From an uncultured Verrucomicrobiota bacterium (GTDB taxonomy: Bacteria > Verrucomicrobiota > Verrucomicrobiia > Opitutales > Seribacteraceae): a stretch of 64,000 nt of DNA. The position numbers and the translations under genes were made by a program. The stretch is taken from the NCBI GenBank assembly GCA_902615835.1, contig CACMQL010000006.1, positions 1 through 64,000 of the forward strand. The letters run 5' to 3'. How positions within the stretch are numbered: the stretch's first letter is position 1; every line of letters begins with the position of its first letter. Positions 28,741 to 40,853 of the stretch are shown one piece after another. Under the pieces are notes generated by a model. It ran no database searches, was not told the origin of the DNA, and was given only the letters and a program-made list of their open reading frames with translations.

Positions 28741-31700
28741 ATGAAGAAGCCAGAAAGACAAAATTTCGGAAAGCTTAAAGAGGCCATTGACCCCCCAAAC
28801 CTGATTCAGAATCAAGTCGATTCTTTTTATGATTTTTTACAACGGGATGTTCCTTCCACGCACAGGGTTCCCGCTGGCTTGGAGGCAGTTTTCAAAGAGG
28901 TTTTTCCAATCTTCAGTTATGATGAAAAGTCTCGTTTGGAGTATGTTTCTTATACCATTGGTGAATCTGCTTTAAGTGAAATGGATTGCATTGATCAAAA
29001 TTGCACTTATGCGGCACCTTTGCAGGTTAAATTACGTTTACGCATGGAGATGGAAGGTCAAAGTAAACCGTTTTACAGCGAAGAAGAAATATTTATGGGA
29101 GAGTTACCCATCATTACGGAGAGAGGATCTTTTATTATCAATGGAGCTGAAAGAGTGGTGGTAAGTCAACTCCATCGTTCACCCGGGGTAAGTTTTGAAG
29201 AATCCACCCATACAAGTGGTAAAATTCTGCATGGTTTTAGAATTATCCCTGATCGGGGAACATGGATTGAAGCCCAGTTTGATCAGCATGACCTTCTGTA
29301 TGTGTACTTGGACAGAAGGAGGCGTCGTCGAAAGTTTTTGATCACCACTTTTCTGAGAGCTCTGATGGATTGGGATCCTGAGAAGGACAAAGATTCGGAT
29401 CAGAAAATCATTGAACTTTTCTATGATATTGAAAGCTTGGATATAAATGAGTTGTTGGCTAAGGATAATGTGTCTAATTATGTCTTGGTGGAACCGATGT
29501 TCGATCGAGCAAAGGGAGCAGTACTTGCAAAGGCTTTCGAGCCATTAACCAAAACATATCTTCGAGCATTTGTTAAAGCAGGGGAAAATCAACTTCGAGC
29601 TATTGATACATCGGTAGATGATGGAGCAATTATCCGCTGTCTAAAAAAAGATACCACTAAAAATAAGGACGAGGCACTAAAGGAGATTTACAAAAAGTTA
29701 CGCCCGGGCGAGCCGCCCGACCGCGTGAACGCGGAAGCACTCATAAAGCGTTTATTTCTTGATTCAAAGAGATACGATTTAGCCAAGGTTGGACGACACA
29801 TGCTTAATCTCAAACTAAATCAAAACACGCCGCTTGAGGTCAGAGTGACAACGGTTGAGGATTTGGTTTCCGCAACCCGTAAACTCACCGATCTTAAAAG
29901 AGGTAAATCGAATGAAGAAAAAGCTAGAGAAGATGCAGGTTCCATCTTCGACATGGGTATTGATGACATCGATCATTTGGGAAATCGCAGGGTACGTACG
30001 GTTGGTGAACTTTTGGCAAATGTCTGCCGTAGTGGACTTGCCCGTACGGAGAGGGTGGTTCGTGAACGTATGACGCTTTATGATCAGGGTGCAGAATCCC
30101 TAACACCCGGAAAGCTTATTAACCCAAAGGCTTTGACAACCGTTGTCAGAGATTTCTTTGCTCGAAGCCAGCTTAGCCAGTTTAAGGATCAAATAAATCC
30201 ACTTGCCGAAATGACTCATAAAAGAAGGCTCTCCGCTCTTGGGCCCGGAGGTCTAAACCGAGAAAGAGCAGGGTTTGAAGTCAGAGATGTTCATCCGACC
30301 CATTATGGTCGAATTTGTCCCATCGAAACACCTGAAGGACCAAACATTGGCTTAATTAATACTTTATCGACATACGCCAAAATCGACGAATTCGGATTTC
30401 TACAATCCCCATATCACCCCGTAAAAAACGGAATCGTAGATAAAAATCCAAAAAAAGTTGCTTACCTAAATGCATTTGAAGAAGAGCGCTTTTTAATTGC
30501 CCAGGCAAATACCGAGATTGATACGAAAACCGGAAGGCTCGTCGGGCGAGTTACATGCCGATACAGGGATCAAGTAAGCGAATACGATCCATCCGAAGTG
30601 GAATATATGGACGTATCTCCAAAACAGGTAGTTTCCGTAGCTGCCGGCCTTATTCCCTTTCTTGAACACGACGATGCCAATCGTGCTTTGATGGGTGCAA
30701 ACATGCAACGCCAGGCAGTACCCCTGCTCCAGTCTGATTCTCCTCTTGTTGGCACAGGAATAGAAAAGAAAGTCGCTGAAGATTCTCGTACCGTAACCGT
30801 ATCTGAGTCAGAAGGGGTGGTAGCACTTGCGGACGGTAAGAGGATAGTGATTACCGATGACGGTAAATTACCTCCTCGTTTTTTCAAGGAGCCTCGCAGC
30901 GACCACAAGAGAGGGATTTACTGTTATGAAATGAGAAAGTTTCTAAGATCAAATGCAGGTACATGCTTTAATCAGAAACCAATCGTTAGAAAAGGTGACA
31001 AGGTGAAAGTTGGTCAGGCACTGGCAGATGGTGCTTGTACGGATAATGGCGAACTTGCCTTGGGACGCAATATCCTGGTGGCATTCATGCCCTGGAAAGG
31101 TTATAATTTTGAAGATGCGATTCTGATTTCAGAAAAAATTGTAAAGGAAGATATTTATACTTCGATTCATATTGAGGAGTTCGAAGTCACCGCAAGGGAC
31201 ACGAAGCTTGGACCTGAGGAAATTACCCGGGACATTCCTAATGCCGGAGAGGAAGCTCTTCGTAATTTAGACCATTTGGGAATCGTCCGCATTGGAGCAG
31301 AGGTTAAGCCAGGTGACATTCTTGTTGGTAAAATAACTCCCAAGAGTGAAACGGATCTGGCTCCTGAAGAAAAGCTACTCCGGGCCATTTTTGGTGAGAA
31401 AGCTGCAGATGTAAAGGATAGCTCATTAAAAGTCCCCTCAGGAACACAAGGCATCGTAATGGACATTAAAGTCTCGAGCCGAACGGATGCGGAACAGGAA
31501 AAACTCTCCCCTTCAGATTTCCGCAGACAGATGAAACAAATTAAGGAAGATTTCCGAAACCAAACTGAAGATCTTCGCTCGCAGCTAACTGAATCACTTT
31601 CCAACATACTGCTAGGGGAAAAAATTCCGCTTAATGTAACAAATTCGGAAACCGGGGATGTGATTATACCTGCCAATCGAAAGATAACGAAAACTCTTCT

Positions 31701-32607
31701 GAGGAGATTGGCGGCGGTACATCGCTATATCGAGATCCCTCCTTCTCCTGTCCGGATAAAAGTGTTCGAAATTATCGAGAGTTATGAATCCAAGTTCACC
31801 GACCTTGAAGACGACAGGGATCGGAAAATCGAAGCTATTGAACAGGGCGACCCGATTGATCAGGGAGCTATAAAAAATGTTCGTGTATTTGTTGCCAAGA
31901 AGCAAAAGATGCGTGTCGGAGATAAAATGGCAGGCCGCCATGGAAATAAAGGCGTTGTTGCAAAAATCGTTGCGGAAGAAGACATGCCCTTCCTGCCGGA
32001 TGGAACGCCGATTGAAATCTGCCTTAATCCTCTAGGGGTTCCAAGCCGAATGAATGTCGGTCAGGTTTTGGAAACCCACCTCGGGTGGGCATGCAAGAAA
32101 CTTGGCCTAAAGGTAGCGACTCCCATCTTTGACGGCATTCCAGAGAGTCGGATACAGGAGTATCTTAAGGAGGCTGAATTACCTGATACGGGAAAATCCA
32201 TTCTCTACGACGGATGTACCGGGGAACCTTTCTATCAAAAGATCGTTGTCGGTTATATGTACATGTTGAAGTTAAACCATTTGGTTTCAAGTAAAATTCA
32301 TGCCCGAGCCGTCGGCCCTTACAGTCTTATTACTCAGCAACCTCTTGGTGGAAAGGCACAATACGGAGGACAACGATTCGGAGAAATGGAAGTTTGGGCA
32401 CTTGAAGCATATGGTGCGGCTTACACCTTGCAGGAAATTCTTACGGTAAAATCGGATGATGTTTCAGGAAGGACCAAAATCTATGAATCCTTGGTTAAAG
32501 GGGATAATTCCTTACAAGCAGGAACGCCCCAATCCTTTAATGTTTTAATGAAGGAAATGCAGAGTCTTTGTCTTGATATTCGCGTAAGAGGAGAAGACGC
32601 CTTGTAA
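28741..32607 (+). CDS. rpoB: DNA-directed RNA polymerase subunit beta
   Basis: SQLSQFKDQINPLAEMTHKRRLSALGPGGLNRERAGFEVRDVHPTHYGRICPIETPEGPNIGLI. Confidence 0.98.
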   Translation: MKKPERQNFGKLKEAIDPPNLIQNQVDSFYDFLQRDVPSTHRVPAGLEAVFKEVFPIFSYDEKSRLEYVSYTIGESALSEMDCIDQNCTYAAPLQVKLRLRMEMEGQSKPFYSEEEIFMGELPIITERGSFIINGAERVVVSQLHRSPGVSFEESTHTSGKILHGFRIIPDRGTWIEAQFDQHDLLYVYLDRRRRRRKFLITTFLRALMDWDPEKDKDSDQKIIELFYDIESLDINELLAKDNVSNYVLVEPMFDRAKGAVLAKAFEPLTKTYLRAFVKAGENQLRAIDTSVDDGAIIRCLKKDTTKNKDEALKEIYKKLRPGEPPDRVNAEALIKRLFLDSKRYDLAKVGRHMLNLKLNQNTPLEVRVTTVEDLVSATRKLTDLKRGKSNEEKAREDAGSIFDMGIDDIDHLGNRRVRTVGELLANVCRSGLARTERVVRERMTLYDQGAESLTPGKLINPKALTTVVRDFFARSQLSQFKDQINPLAEMTHKRRLSALGPGGLNRERAGFEVRDVHPTHYGRICPIETPEGPNIGLINTLSTYAKIDEFGFLQSPYHPVKNGIVDKNPKKVAYLNAFEEERFLIAQANTEIDTKTGRLVGRVTCRYRDQVSEYDPSEVEYMDVSPKQVVSVAAGLIPFLEHDDANRALMGANMQRQAVPLLQSDSPLVGTGIEKKVAEDSRTVTVSESEGVVALADGKRIVITDDGKLPPRFFKEPRSDHKRGIYCYEMRKFLRSNAGTCFNQKPIVRKGDKVKVGQALADGACTDNGELALGRNILVAFMPWKGYNFEDAILISEKIVKEDIYTSIHIEEFEVTARDTKLGPEEITRDIPNAGEEALRNLDHLGIVRIGAEVKPGDILVGKITPKSETDLAPEEKLLRAIFGEKAADVKDSSLKVPSGTQGIVMDIKVSSRTDAEQEKLSPSDFRRQMKQIKEDFRNQTEDLRSQLTESLSNILLGEKIPLNVTNSETGDVIIPANRKITKTLLRRLAAVHRYIEIPPSPVRIKVFEIIESYESKFTDLEDDRDRKIEAIEQGDPIDQGAIKNVRVFVAKKQKMRVGDKMAGRHGNKGVVAKIVAEEDMPFLPDGTPIEICLNPLGVPSRMNVGQVLETHLGWACKKLGLKVATPIFDGIPESRIQEYLKEAELPDTGKSILYDGCTGEPFYQKIVVGYMYMLKLNHLVSSKIHARAVGPYSLITQQPLGGKAQYGGQRFGEMEVWALEAYGAAYTLQEILTVKSDDVSGRTKIYESLVKGDNSLQAGTPQSFNVLMKEMQSLCLDIRVRGEDAL

Positions 32608-32655
32608 AAGTCCTGGAACGGTTCCCGCAAAATTAATCTTTAAAAATATAAAAAT

Positions 32656-35600
32656 ATGAGTGTCGAAACAGTAAGTGAAGCATTAGGAGTAGAGCCAGGG
32701 CCAATGGATAAAGTTTCCATTACCGTTGCCTCTCCAGATATCATTCGTTCTTGGTCTAAAGGTGAAGTAAAAAACCCAGAGACTATCAATTATCGTACCT
32801 TCAAACCTGAGCCAGGGGGCCTTTTTTGCCAAAAGATCTTTGGACCTGTCCGGGACTATGAATGTGCTTGTGGAAAATATAAGAGAATTAAGTACAAAGG
32901 CGTTGTATGTGATCGCTGTGGAGTCGAGGTCACAGTTTCAAGGGTTAGAAGAGATCGTATGGGTCACATCGAACTCGCCGTTCCTGTCTCTCATATTTGG
33001 TTCCTCAAAAGCATGCCTAGCAGGCTTGGTCTTCTTTTAAATATGACCGCAAAGAGTTTGGAGCGTGTATTGTATTACGAACAATATATCGTCACGGATC
33101 CGGGTAATACACCTCTGGAAGAAAAACAATTGTTAACCGACAAAGAATATCGTGAGGCACAGGATGAATTCGGAGACGAATTCGAAGCAAAAATGGGAGC
33201 TGAAGCAATCCGTGATGTCCTGGCCAGGATCAATCTCGAGGATGAGCTCGAAGAGTTGTATGATCAAATGCATGAGACCAAGTCCAAGCAAATCAAAAAG
33301 AAATTGGCCAGCCGTCTCAAAGTCACTCAGGGATTTATTCAATCAGGTGCCTCTCCGGAGTGGATGATCCTTGATGCAATTCCAGTAATCCCGCCAGACC
33401 TCCGTCCACTTGTTCCCCTTGAAGGTGGAAGGTTTGCAACCAGTGACTTGAACGACCTATACCGCAGGGTAATCAATCGAAACAACCGTCTTAAAAACCT
33501 CTTACAACTCAAAACGCCTGATGTTATTATTCATAATGAGAAGAGGATGCTGCAAGAAGCCGTGGATGCTCTTTTTGACAACGGGCGTCATGGTCGTGCG
33601 ATTACTGGCTCGGGTAATCGGGCACTCAAATCCCTGAGTGATATGCTTAAAGGTAAGCAAGGTCGTTTTAGGCAAAATCTTTTGGGAAAAAGGGTGGATT
33701 ATTCAGGTCGTTCAGTCATTGTAATCGGTCCCGAATTAAAACTTCATCAGTGTGGTATCCCCAAAAAAATGGCACTCATTTTATTTGAGCCATTCATCAT
33801 TCGTCGTCTAAAGGAGCTAGGTTTTGTACATACGGTGAGAGGTGCACGAAAAATGATCGAAAGCCGTTCGCCGGAGGTTTGGGATATTCTAGAAGAGGTT
33901 ACGAAAGGGCACCCGGTTTTATTGAACCGTGCCCCTACCCTTCACCGACTTTCCATTCAGGCCTTCGAACCAGTACTGATTGAAGGTAATGCGATTCGAG
34001 TGCATCCTCTTGTTTGTACGCCTTACAATGCCGATTTTGACGGCGATCAGATGGCAGTACATGTTCCTCTATCCGTGGAAGCGATTATGGAGGCCAAGCT
34101 GTTAATGATGGCCACTCATAACATATTTTCACCTTCTAGTGGTAAGCCTATCCTTACACCATCTCAGGATATCGTACTAGGTTCATATTTCCTGACGATG
34201 GATCCTAAAGGCGACCTACCTTCGGATGAGGAAAAACTTCCCCTTATTGGCACCCTCGAAGAGGCACTGAGTGCTTTGCAGGAAGGCATATTGAATCTAC
34301 ACAATTGGATTCGATTAAAAAACCCGGACAAGAGTAAGGCCACCCTCTTTGGAATTTCAAAGCGGAGCGTAATCACCACCACAGTCGGACGAGCCCTTTT
34401 TAATACAATTTGGCCGGGAGAGCTTGGATTCTTCAATGAACCGGCCCTCAAAGGTGATCTCGGTAACCTTATCCTTGAGACCTATAATCTTAAAGGTAAA
34501 GACGAGACAATTGAGTCACTGGACCGGCTCAAGGAAATGGGTTTTGATATGGCCACAAAAGCAGGTATTTCAATCGGGATTTTCGATATGATCATCCCGA
34601 CTGAAAAGAAAAAACGGGTTGAAGTGGCTCGTAAGGAAATCGACAAAATCGAAGATCAATTCCGCAAGGGTATTATTACCAGAGGAGAACGGCATAACAA
34701 GATTATTGATGTTTGGACCGCAGCTACGGATGACATTGCCAAGGAAGTCTTCAAATCCTTGGACGATAATTTAGGAAAGGACACCATTAATCCAGTTTAT
34801 TTGATGATGGATTCCGGAGCTCGTGGTAACCGACAACAAGTTCGCCAGCTTTGCGGAATGCGCGGGCTTATGGCAAAACCATCGGGTGAAATTATTGAAC
34901 AACCAATACTTGCATCTTTCCGAGAAGGCTTGTCAGTTCTTGAATATTTTATGTCTACCCACGGAGCGAGGAAAGGTCTTGCAGATACAGCACTCAAAAC
35001 TGCTGATGCAGGTTATCTTACACGGAAGCTTTGCGATGTGGCCATGGATTGCATCATAGTTTGTGACGATGATGATAGGCGTGATGGCGTTGTAAAAAAA
35101 GCAATCATGGAGGGTGACAATGAAATCGTTCCTCTACGCGACCGTATCATTGGAAGGTATTCCAGCGATGATGTTTATGATCCATCTAACCCAAGCGAAA
35201 TTGTCCTGGCATCAGGATCATTAATAACCGAGGAGAAAGCAGACAACATAGATGCACTTGGAATCACTCGTATTCGAGTAATGTCTCCATTATCAAGCAG
35301 AATCAAGAATGGACTAACTGCCTATGAATATGGAATCGACCCTTCCACCAATTCATTGGTCAAGCAAGGATCTTCCGTAGGTATTATTGCAGCTCAATCC
35401 ATTGGTGAACCGGGAACTCAACTCACCATGCGTACTTTCCACATCGGTGGAATTGCAAGTGCAGGAAGAGAAGACCCGGTAATCCATGTTCGAAAAGAGG
35501 GTAAATTAAAATTCGTCGGTTTACGCTTGGTTACCTTGGCAAATGGACAGCAAGTCACCCTTAACAAAACTGGATCAATTCAGGTACTGGACCGTGATGA

Positions 35601-36750
35601 TAGAATCATTGACGATTACCCGACACCGGCTGGTGCACTTCTCCATTTTAAGGACGGAGATGATGTAGAAGAGGACAGTCTATTGGCTCAGTGGGATCCC
35701 TATAACATACCAATCCTTTCGGAGAAAAAAGGCGTAATTTCATTTGAAGACATGCTGCCAGGCGTTACCACTAAAATTGAAAGAGATGCATCAGGTGGAA
35801 GATCGATGGTTGTCATTGAGCACAAGGAAGATTTAAATCCGCAAATCATTGTTAAAGATTCCAAAGGTGAATCTCTTGCGACTTATTCTGTCCCAACTGG
35901 AGCACAGGTTGCAGTTGACGAAGGAACTCGAATTGATGCAGGCTCGATCATTGCCAAAACGCCAAGACAGGCATCCAAAACTCAAGACATTACGGGCGGT
36001 CTTCCCCGAGTAGCCGAACTTTTCGAAGCAAGAAGACCCAAAGAGGGAAATGTCGGACAAATGGCCAAAATTGACGGGATTGTCTCCGAAGCAGGAACTT
36101 TGCGTTCCAAGAAAAGGCTTTTGGTGACTAACGAAGACTCGGGTCAGGTGGAAGAGCATTTGATTCCTCATGGAAAACATGTTTTGGTTCAGCCCGGAGA
36201 TTTTGTACAAAAAGGACAACTTATCACTGAAGGTGCAAAGGATCCTCATGAAATTCTCGAAATTCTGGGTCCATCCGCAGTTCAGGAATACTTGATTGAG
36301 GAAATCCAAAAAGTATATCGTCTTCAGGGAGTAACCATTAGTGACAAGCATCTCGAAATAATAATTTCTAGGATGTTGATGAAAGTCCGTATTACAGATC
36401 CCGGTGATTCTGAATTCTTCTGGGGTGATCAGGTTGATCGTTATGCCTTCCTTGATGCCAATGAGACAATCGGTGCCAAGGGAGGTATGCCAGCGGAAGG
36501 GGAACCCATATTGCTTGGAATAACCAAAGCTTCTCTTGAAACAGACAGCTTTATTTCAGCTGCGTCTTTCCAGGAAACTACTCGGGTTTTAACAAATGCG
36601 GCAACCTTGGGAAAAGTCGATGAACTCAAAGGTTTTAAAGAAAATGTAATTATGGGACACTTGATTCCAGCAGGGACAGGGTTACCTAAATGGCGTCGAT
36701 TGAAAATAGATACACTGGGCACATCTGCCACAGAATCATTATCAGCCTAA
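32656..36750 (+). CDS. rpoC: DNA-directed RNA polymerase subunit beta'
   Basis: [17 protein letters not shown], Zn motif [23 protein letters not shown]. Confidence 0.98.
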   Translation: MSVETVSEALGVEPGPMDKVSITVASPDIIRSWSKGEVKNPETINYRTFKPEPGGLFCQKIFGPVRDYECACGKYKRIKYKGVVCDRCGVEVTVSRVRRDRMGHIELAVPVSHIWFLKSMPSRLGLLLNMTAKSLERVLYYEQYIVTDPGNTPLEEKQLLTDKEYREAQDEFGDEFEAKMGAEAIRDVLARINLEDELEELYDQMHETKSKQIKKKLASRLKVTQGFIQSGASPEWMILDAIPVIPPDLRPLVPLEGGRFATSDLNDLYRRVINRNNRLKNLLQLKTPDVIIHNEKRMLQEAVDALFDNGRHGRAITGSGNRALKSLSDMLKGKQGRFRQNLLGKRVDYSGRSVIVIGPELKLHQCGIPKKMALILFEPFIIRRLKELGFVHTVRGARKMIESRSPEVWDILEEVTKGHPVLLNRAPTLHRLSIQAFEPVLIEGNAIRVHPLVCTPYNADFDGDQMAVHVPLSVEAIMEAKLLMMATHNIFSPSSGKPILTPSQDIVLGSYFLTMDPKGDLPSDEEKLPLIGTLEEALSALQEGILNLHNWIRLKNPDKSKATLFGISKRSVITTTVGRALFNTIWPGELGFFNEPALKGDLGNLILETYNLKGKDETIESLDRLKEMGFDMATKAGISIGIFDMIIPTEKKKRVEVARKEIDKIEDQFRKGIITRGERHNKIIDVWTAATDDIAKEVFKSLDDNLGKDTINPVYLMMDSGARGNRQQVRQLCGMRGLMAKPSGEIIEQPILASFREGLSVLEYFMSTHGARKGLADTALKTADAGYLTRKLCDVAMDCIIVCDDDDRRDGVVKKAIMEGDNEIVPLRDRIIGRYSSDDVYDPSNPSEIVLASGSLITEEKADNIDALGITRIRVMSPLSSRIKNGLTAYEYGIDPSTNSLVKQGSSVGIIAAQSIGEPGTQLTMRTFHIGGIASAGREDPVIHVRKEGKLKFVGLRLVTLANGQQVTLNKTGSIQVLDRDDRIIDDYPTPAGALLHFKDGDDVEEDSLLAQWDPYNIPILSEKKGVISFEDMLPGVTTKIERDASGGRSMVVIEHKEDLNPQIIVKDSKGESLATYSVPTGAQVAVDEGTRIDAGSIIAKTPRQASKTQDITGGLPRVAELFEARRPKEGNVGQMAKIDGIVSEAGTLRSKKRLLVTNEDSGQVEEHLIPHGKHVLVQPGDFVQKGQLITEGAKDPHEILEILGPSAVQEYLIEEIQKVYRLQGVTISDKHLEIIISRMLMKVRITDPGDSEFFWGDQVDRYAFLDANETIGAKGGMPAEGEPILLGITKASLETDSFISAASFQETTRVLTNAATLGKVDELKGFKENVIMGHLIPAGTGLPKWRRLKIDTLGTSATESLSA

Positions 36751-36820
36751 AATTATTTTCTGCTTGTGGAAATTCCGAAACAAGCTATATATGATCGCTT
36801 TACCCCAAAAACCCCACCTC

Positions 36821-37195
36821 ATGCCTACAATAAACCAGTTAGTTAGGAAAGGTCGTCGTTTACAGAAGGCCAAAACCAAGTCACCTGCCCTTAAGGCATG
36901 CCCTTTCCGCAGAGGTGTTTGCGTACAAGTTACCACCCGAACCCCCAAAAAACCCAACTCCGCGATTCGAAAAGTTGCAAAAGTTCGTTTGACTACCGGT
37001 CATGAAGTTATTGCTTATATTCCCGATGAAGGGCATAGCCTACAGGAGCACAGTATTGTTCTTTTGCGAGGTGGTCGCGTGAAAGACCTAAATGGGGTCC
37101 GTTATCACATTGTTCGTGGTACACTGGATTGTCAGGGTGTCGAGAAAAGAAGGAGAAGCCGTTCTAAATACGGAGTCAAGAAGCCTAAAAGTTAA
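36821..37195 (+). CDS. rpsL: 30S ribosomal protein S12
   Basis: [33 protein letters not shown] at 36821 rather than the upstream in-frame start at 36764. Confidence 0.96.
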   Translation: MPTINQLVRKGRRLQKAKTKSPALKACPFRRGVCVQVTTRTPKKPNSAIRKVAKVRLTTGHEVIAYIPDEGHSLQEHSIVLLRGGRVKDLNGVRYHIVRGTLDCQGVEKRRRSRSKYGVKKPKS

Positions 37196-37669
37196 ATGTC
37201 CCGAAGAAGAAAAGCAACCAAGCGGGTTATTTTGCCCGATCCGTTACATGGGAGCCCGCTCATAAGTTCCTTAGTCAATGCTGTCATGTTAAGCGGCAAA
37301 AAATCTCTTGCTCAAAGAATAGTTTACAAATCGATCGAAAAAATGGCTGAGAAAGTCGGCAAAGGAAATCCCATTGAATTGGTATTGGGTGCCTTAGAGA
37401 ACATCCGCCCAAAAATCGAAGTTAAAAGTCGTCGAGTTGGAGGAGCCACCTATCAGGTACCTATTGAAGTGGCTTTCGAGCGTCAACAAAGTCTTGCTTT
37501 TCGTTGGGTGGTAAACGCAGCTTCCTCCCGCAAGGGAACTCCGATAGCTGATGCTTTAGCGAATGAACTAATCGATGCTTATAACAATACTGGGAGTGTC
37601 GTGAAGAAAAGGGAAGAAACCCATAAAATGGCACAAGCAAACCGAGCGTTTGCTCACCTTCGCTGGTAA
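37196..37669 (+). CDS. rpsG: 30S ribosomal protein S7
   Basis: S7 motifs [16 protein letters not shown]; position after rpsL. Confidence 0.97.
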   Translation: MSRRRKATKRVILPDPLHGSPLISSLVNAVMLSGKKSLAQRIVYKSIEKMAEKVGKGNPIELVLGALENIRPKIEVKSRRVGGATYQVPIEVAFERQQSLAFRWVVNAASSRKGTPIADALANELIDAYNNTGSVVKKREETHKMAQANRAFAHLRW

Positions 37670-37671
37670 CA

Positions 37672-39825
37672 ATGAGTAACATGCAATTTTCATCCGCCAA
37701 CTCTGCGGACAGACCAGCTGTTCTCGAGCATACTCGCAACATAGGAATAGCTGCCCATATTGACGCAGGAAAGACAACATGCACCGAACGCGTTCTTTTT
37801 TATTCAGGAGTCGTGCACAAAATTGGTGAAGTTCATGATGGAAATGCAACCACAGATTGGATGGAACAAGAAAGGGAGCGTGGGATCACCATCACATCAG
37901 CAGCGATTTCATGTGGATGGACTACTTCTGATGGACCCTTTTGCGGTATCGATCACCGCATTAATATTATTGACACCCCAGGCCATGTAGATTTTACGGC
38001 TGAAGTTGAACGCTCGCTTCGTGTTTTAGACGGGGCGATTGGTGTTTTTACATCCGTTGAGGGTGTGCAACCTCAATCTGAAACTGTTTGGAGGCAGATG
38101 GACAAATATAATGTCCCGCGTCTTGGTTTTATTAATAAAATGGATCGAATGGGCTCCGATTTTTTGGCTGCGGTCAATACCATGAAAGAAAAATTGGGTG
38201 CCAATGCACATCCACTTTTCCTTGCCATTGGTGCTGAAGAAAATTTTAAAGGATTAGTTGATCTCGTTAAGATGGTTGCATACATCTATGATGAATCCGA
38301 TGAATCTGGGGTTAAATTTGATACGGTCGAAATCCCAGAAGACTTTGCTGATCAAGCCAGCGAGTACCGTGAAGCTTTGATCGAGGCAATATCAGATTTT
38401 GATGATGAAATTGCCACAAAATATCTTGAGGGGGAGGATTTATCAATTGATGAGATTAAATTAGGCATTAGAAAAGCGACTTTATCTCTCAAATTTGTTG
38501 GGGTTATTCCAGGAAGTGCATTTAAAAATAAAGGCGTGCAAATGCTTATGGATGCGGTCGTCGATTACTTACCTTCACCGTTAGATTTGCCTCCGATGAA
38601 GGGGGAAGACTCGGAAGAAAATGAAGTTGAAGTTTCTCCGAATGATTCTGCAAGGGTTGCAGGTTTAGCCTTTAAGTTGATGACGGATCCTTATGTCGGA
38701 AAATTGGTCTTCTACCGGGTTTACCAAGGAACCCTTAAAAAGGGAGCTAATCTTTACAACCCGCGTACCCGTAAAACGGAACGCATTTCGAGGCTTATGG
38801 TCATGAAGGCGGATACACGGGAAGATATTGAAACCGCATATTCTGGTGATATTTGTGCAATTATAGGCGTTAAAGATGTTGCAACTGGGGATACTTTAGC
38901 GGACAAAGATCTGGACCTTAGACTTGAACCGCCAAGTTTTCCTGAACCAGTCATATCGATGTCAATCGAGCCGGCGACCAAGGCAGATCAAGAAAAAATG
39001 GGAATTGGTCTCCAACGATTGGCAGAAGAAGATCCCACATTTGGTCTTTCGACCAACGAAGAAACTGGGCAAACCATTATATCGGGTATGGGTGAGCTTC
39101 ATCTGGATATCATTCGTGATAGACTCTTCCGGGAATTTAAAGTCGAAGCTAATGCAGGAAAACCGCAGATCGCATACCGAGAAACAATTCTTGCCAATGC
39201 GGAAGGCGAGGGAAAGTTTATTCGGCAGTCAGGCGGTCGCGGTCAATACGGACATGCCTTAATTAAAATCGAACCGCAAGAAAAGGGAAAAGGTATTGAA
39301 ATCGTTAATGAGATCGTTGGAGGTTCCATTCCCAAAGAATTCATCAAACCAACATTTCAAGGAATACAGGAAGCCGCACTTGGAGGGGTGGTTGCTGGTT
39401 TCCAAGTCATAGATTTCAAGGTGACTCTCTATGATGGTTCCTTTCATGATGTAGACTCTTCTGAAATGGCTTTTAAAATGGCTGGAATCTTTGCTTTTAA
39501 GGATGCTATGCAGAAAGCAAATCCTGTCTTACTTGAACCTATCATGAAGGTCGAAGTATCTACTCCTGACGAATATCAAGGTGAACTGATGGGGGATCTA
39601 AATCGCCGTCGTGGTCAAATCCAAGGTATGGAGACACGTGGAAACTTATGTGTAATTGATGCTTTTGTCCCTCTTGAAAACATGTTTGGGTATTCAACGG
39701 ATATGAGATCACTCTCCTCTGGACGTGCGGATTATTCGATGACCCCATCCCATTTCGAACAAGTACCTCAAAACTTACTACAAGGCATCGTGGAATCGAA
39801 TGCTCGAGAACCTGTAAGAACTTAA
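37672..39825 (+). CDS. fusA: Elongation factor G
   Basis: [54 protein letters not shown]. Confidence 0.98.
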   Translation: MSNMQFSSANSADRPAVLEHTRNIGIAAHIDAGKTTCTERVLFYSGVVHKIGEVHDGNATTDWMEQERERGITITSAAISCGWTTSDGPFCGIDHRINIIDTPGHVDFTAEVERSLRVLDGAIGVFTSVEGVQPQSETVWRQMDKYNVPRLGFINKMDRMGSDFLAAVNTMKEKLGANAHPLFLAIGAEENFKGLVDLVKMVAYIYDESDESGVKFDTVEIPEDFADQASEYREALIEAISDFDDEIATKYLEGEDLSIDEIKLGIRKATLSLKFVGVIPGSAFKNKGVQMLMDAVVDYLPSPLDLPPMKGEDSEENEVEVSPNDSARVAGLAFKLMTDPYVGKLVFYRVYQGTLKKGANLYNPRTRKTERISRLMVMKADTREDIETAYSGDICAIIGVKDVATGDTLADKDLDLRLEPPSFPEPVISMSIEPATKADQEKMGIGLQRLAEEDPTFGLSTNEETGQTIISGMGELHLDIIRDRLFREFKVEANAGKPQIAYRETILANAEGEGKFIRQSGGRGQYGHALIKIEPQEKGKGIEIVNEIVGGSIPKEFIKPTFQGIQEAALGGVVAGFQVIDFKVTLYDGSFHDVDSSEMAFKMAGIFAFKDAMQKANPVLLEPIMKVEVSTPDEYQGELMGDLNRRRGQIQGMETRGNLCVIDAFVPLENMFGYSTDMRSLSSGRADYSMTPSHFEQVPQNLLQGIVESNAREPVRT

Positions 39826-39831
39826 GACACG

Positions 39832-40140
39832 ATGAACGGACAGCGCATACGCATTAAACTTCGCGGATTCGATTATCGTGTAATCGACCAATCCGCATCA
39901 GATATTGTGGACACTGCAAAAAGAACTGGTGCTCGAGTCGCTGGACCCATCCCAATGCCAACTCGAATTGAGCGCTACACTGTCAACCGTTCTCCTCATG
40001 TTGATAAAAAGTCTATGGATCAGTTCGAGTTGCGCACTCACAAACGCTTGATTGACATTATGGAACCTACGGTGCAAACCGTGGATGAATTAAAAAAATT
40101 AAACTTACCAGCTGGTGTAGAAATTAACATTAACGTTTAA
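39832..40140 (+). CDS. rpsJ: 30S ribosomal protein S10
   Basis: [53 protein letters not shown]. Confidence 0.97.
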   Translation: MNGQRIRIKLRGFDYRVIDQSASDIVDTAKRTGARVAGPIPMPTRIERYTVNRSPHVDKKSMDQFELRTHKRLIDIMEPTVQTVDELKKLNLPAGVEININV

Positions 40141-40159
40141 ATTAAACAAAACCTTTAAC

Positions 40160-40190
40160 GCAGGTTTGTAAAAGACAAACTGTTACCTGC
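40160..40190 (+). promoter_or_regulatory. RNA hairpin in the rpsJ-rplC intergenic region (candidate autoregulatory leader)
   Basis: GCAGGT / ACCTGC outer stem with nested TTTGT / ACAAA inner stem. Confidence 0.5.
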
Positions 40191-40200
40191 CAATTAAAGA

Positions 40201-40848
40201 ATGAACTTAGAATTAATAGGAAAAAAGCTTGGCATGAGCCAAGTGTATGACAAGGACAATAATCTGGTTCCAGTCACAATTATTGAAGCAGGTCCCTGTC
40301 CGGTCCTTCAAATAAAAACCCTTGACAAGGATGGTTATGAAGCCGTTCAAATTGGCTTCAACCCCAATGGTAAGCCGCCTAATAAATCTAATAAGTGTCA
40401 GGTGGGTAGAGCTCAAAAGGCAAATATTGAACCCCAGCATCTCTCACAAGAAATCCGCGTGGACGGTGAGCATAATTACGAGCAGGGTGCGTCCATAACC
40501 GTCGAAAACTTTTCTGACATACAATCCGTTGATGTTATTTCAACGACCAAAGGAAAAGGCTTCCAGGGAGTTGTGAAAAGATGGAATTTTGCAGGCGGTC
40601 CAGCATCTCACGGTTCAATGTTTCATCGCAGGGGTGGATCATACGGTTTATGCCAGTGGCCTGGTCGCGTATTTAAGAACAAGAAGATGCCGGGTCATAC
40701 CGGGACTGCCAGACGCACCACGCAAAACCTTAAGTTGGTGAAAATTTTACCAGAAAAGAACTTACTGCTGATTAAGGGGAGTGTTCCTGGAAGTAAAGGT
40801 GCTATTCTTACAGTTCGGGTCGCGAAAAAATCCAAGGTTTCAATCTAA
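40201..40848 (+). CDS. rplC: 50S ribosomal protein L3
   Basis: TKGKGFQGVVKRWNFAGGPASHGS.FHR..GS. Confidence 0.96.
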   Translation: MNLELIGKKLGMSQVYDKDNNLVPVTIIEAGPCPVLQIKTLDKDGYEAVQIGFNPNGKPPNKSNKCQVGRAQKANIEPQHLSQEIRVDGEHNYEQGASITVENFSDIQSVDVISTTKGKGFQGVVKRWNFAGGPASHGSMFHRRGGSYGLCQWPGRVFKNKKMPGHTGTARRTTQNLKLVKILPEKNLLLIKGSVPGSKGAILTVRVAKKSKVSI

Positions 40849-40853
40849 GTATC

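Noticed and set aside
31167-31676. 169-aa minus-strand ORF opposite rpoB, plus similar long antisense ORFs opposite gyrA (20719-21225), rpoC (35833-36351) and rplQ (53184-53516)
   Set aside because: Expected antisense shadows of conserved or low-complexity coding sequence; Ser-rich composition.
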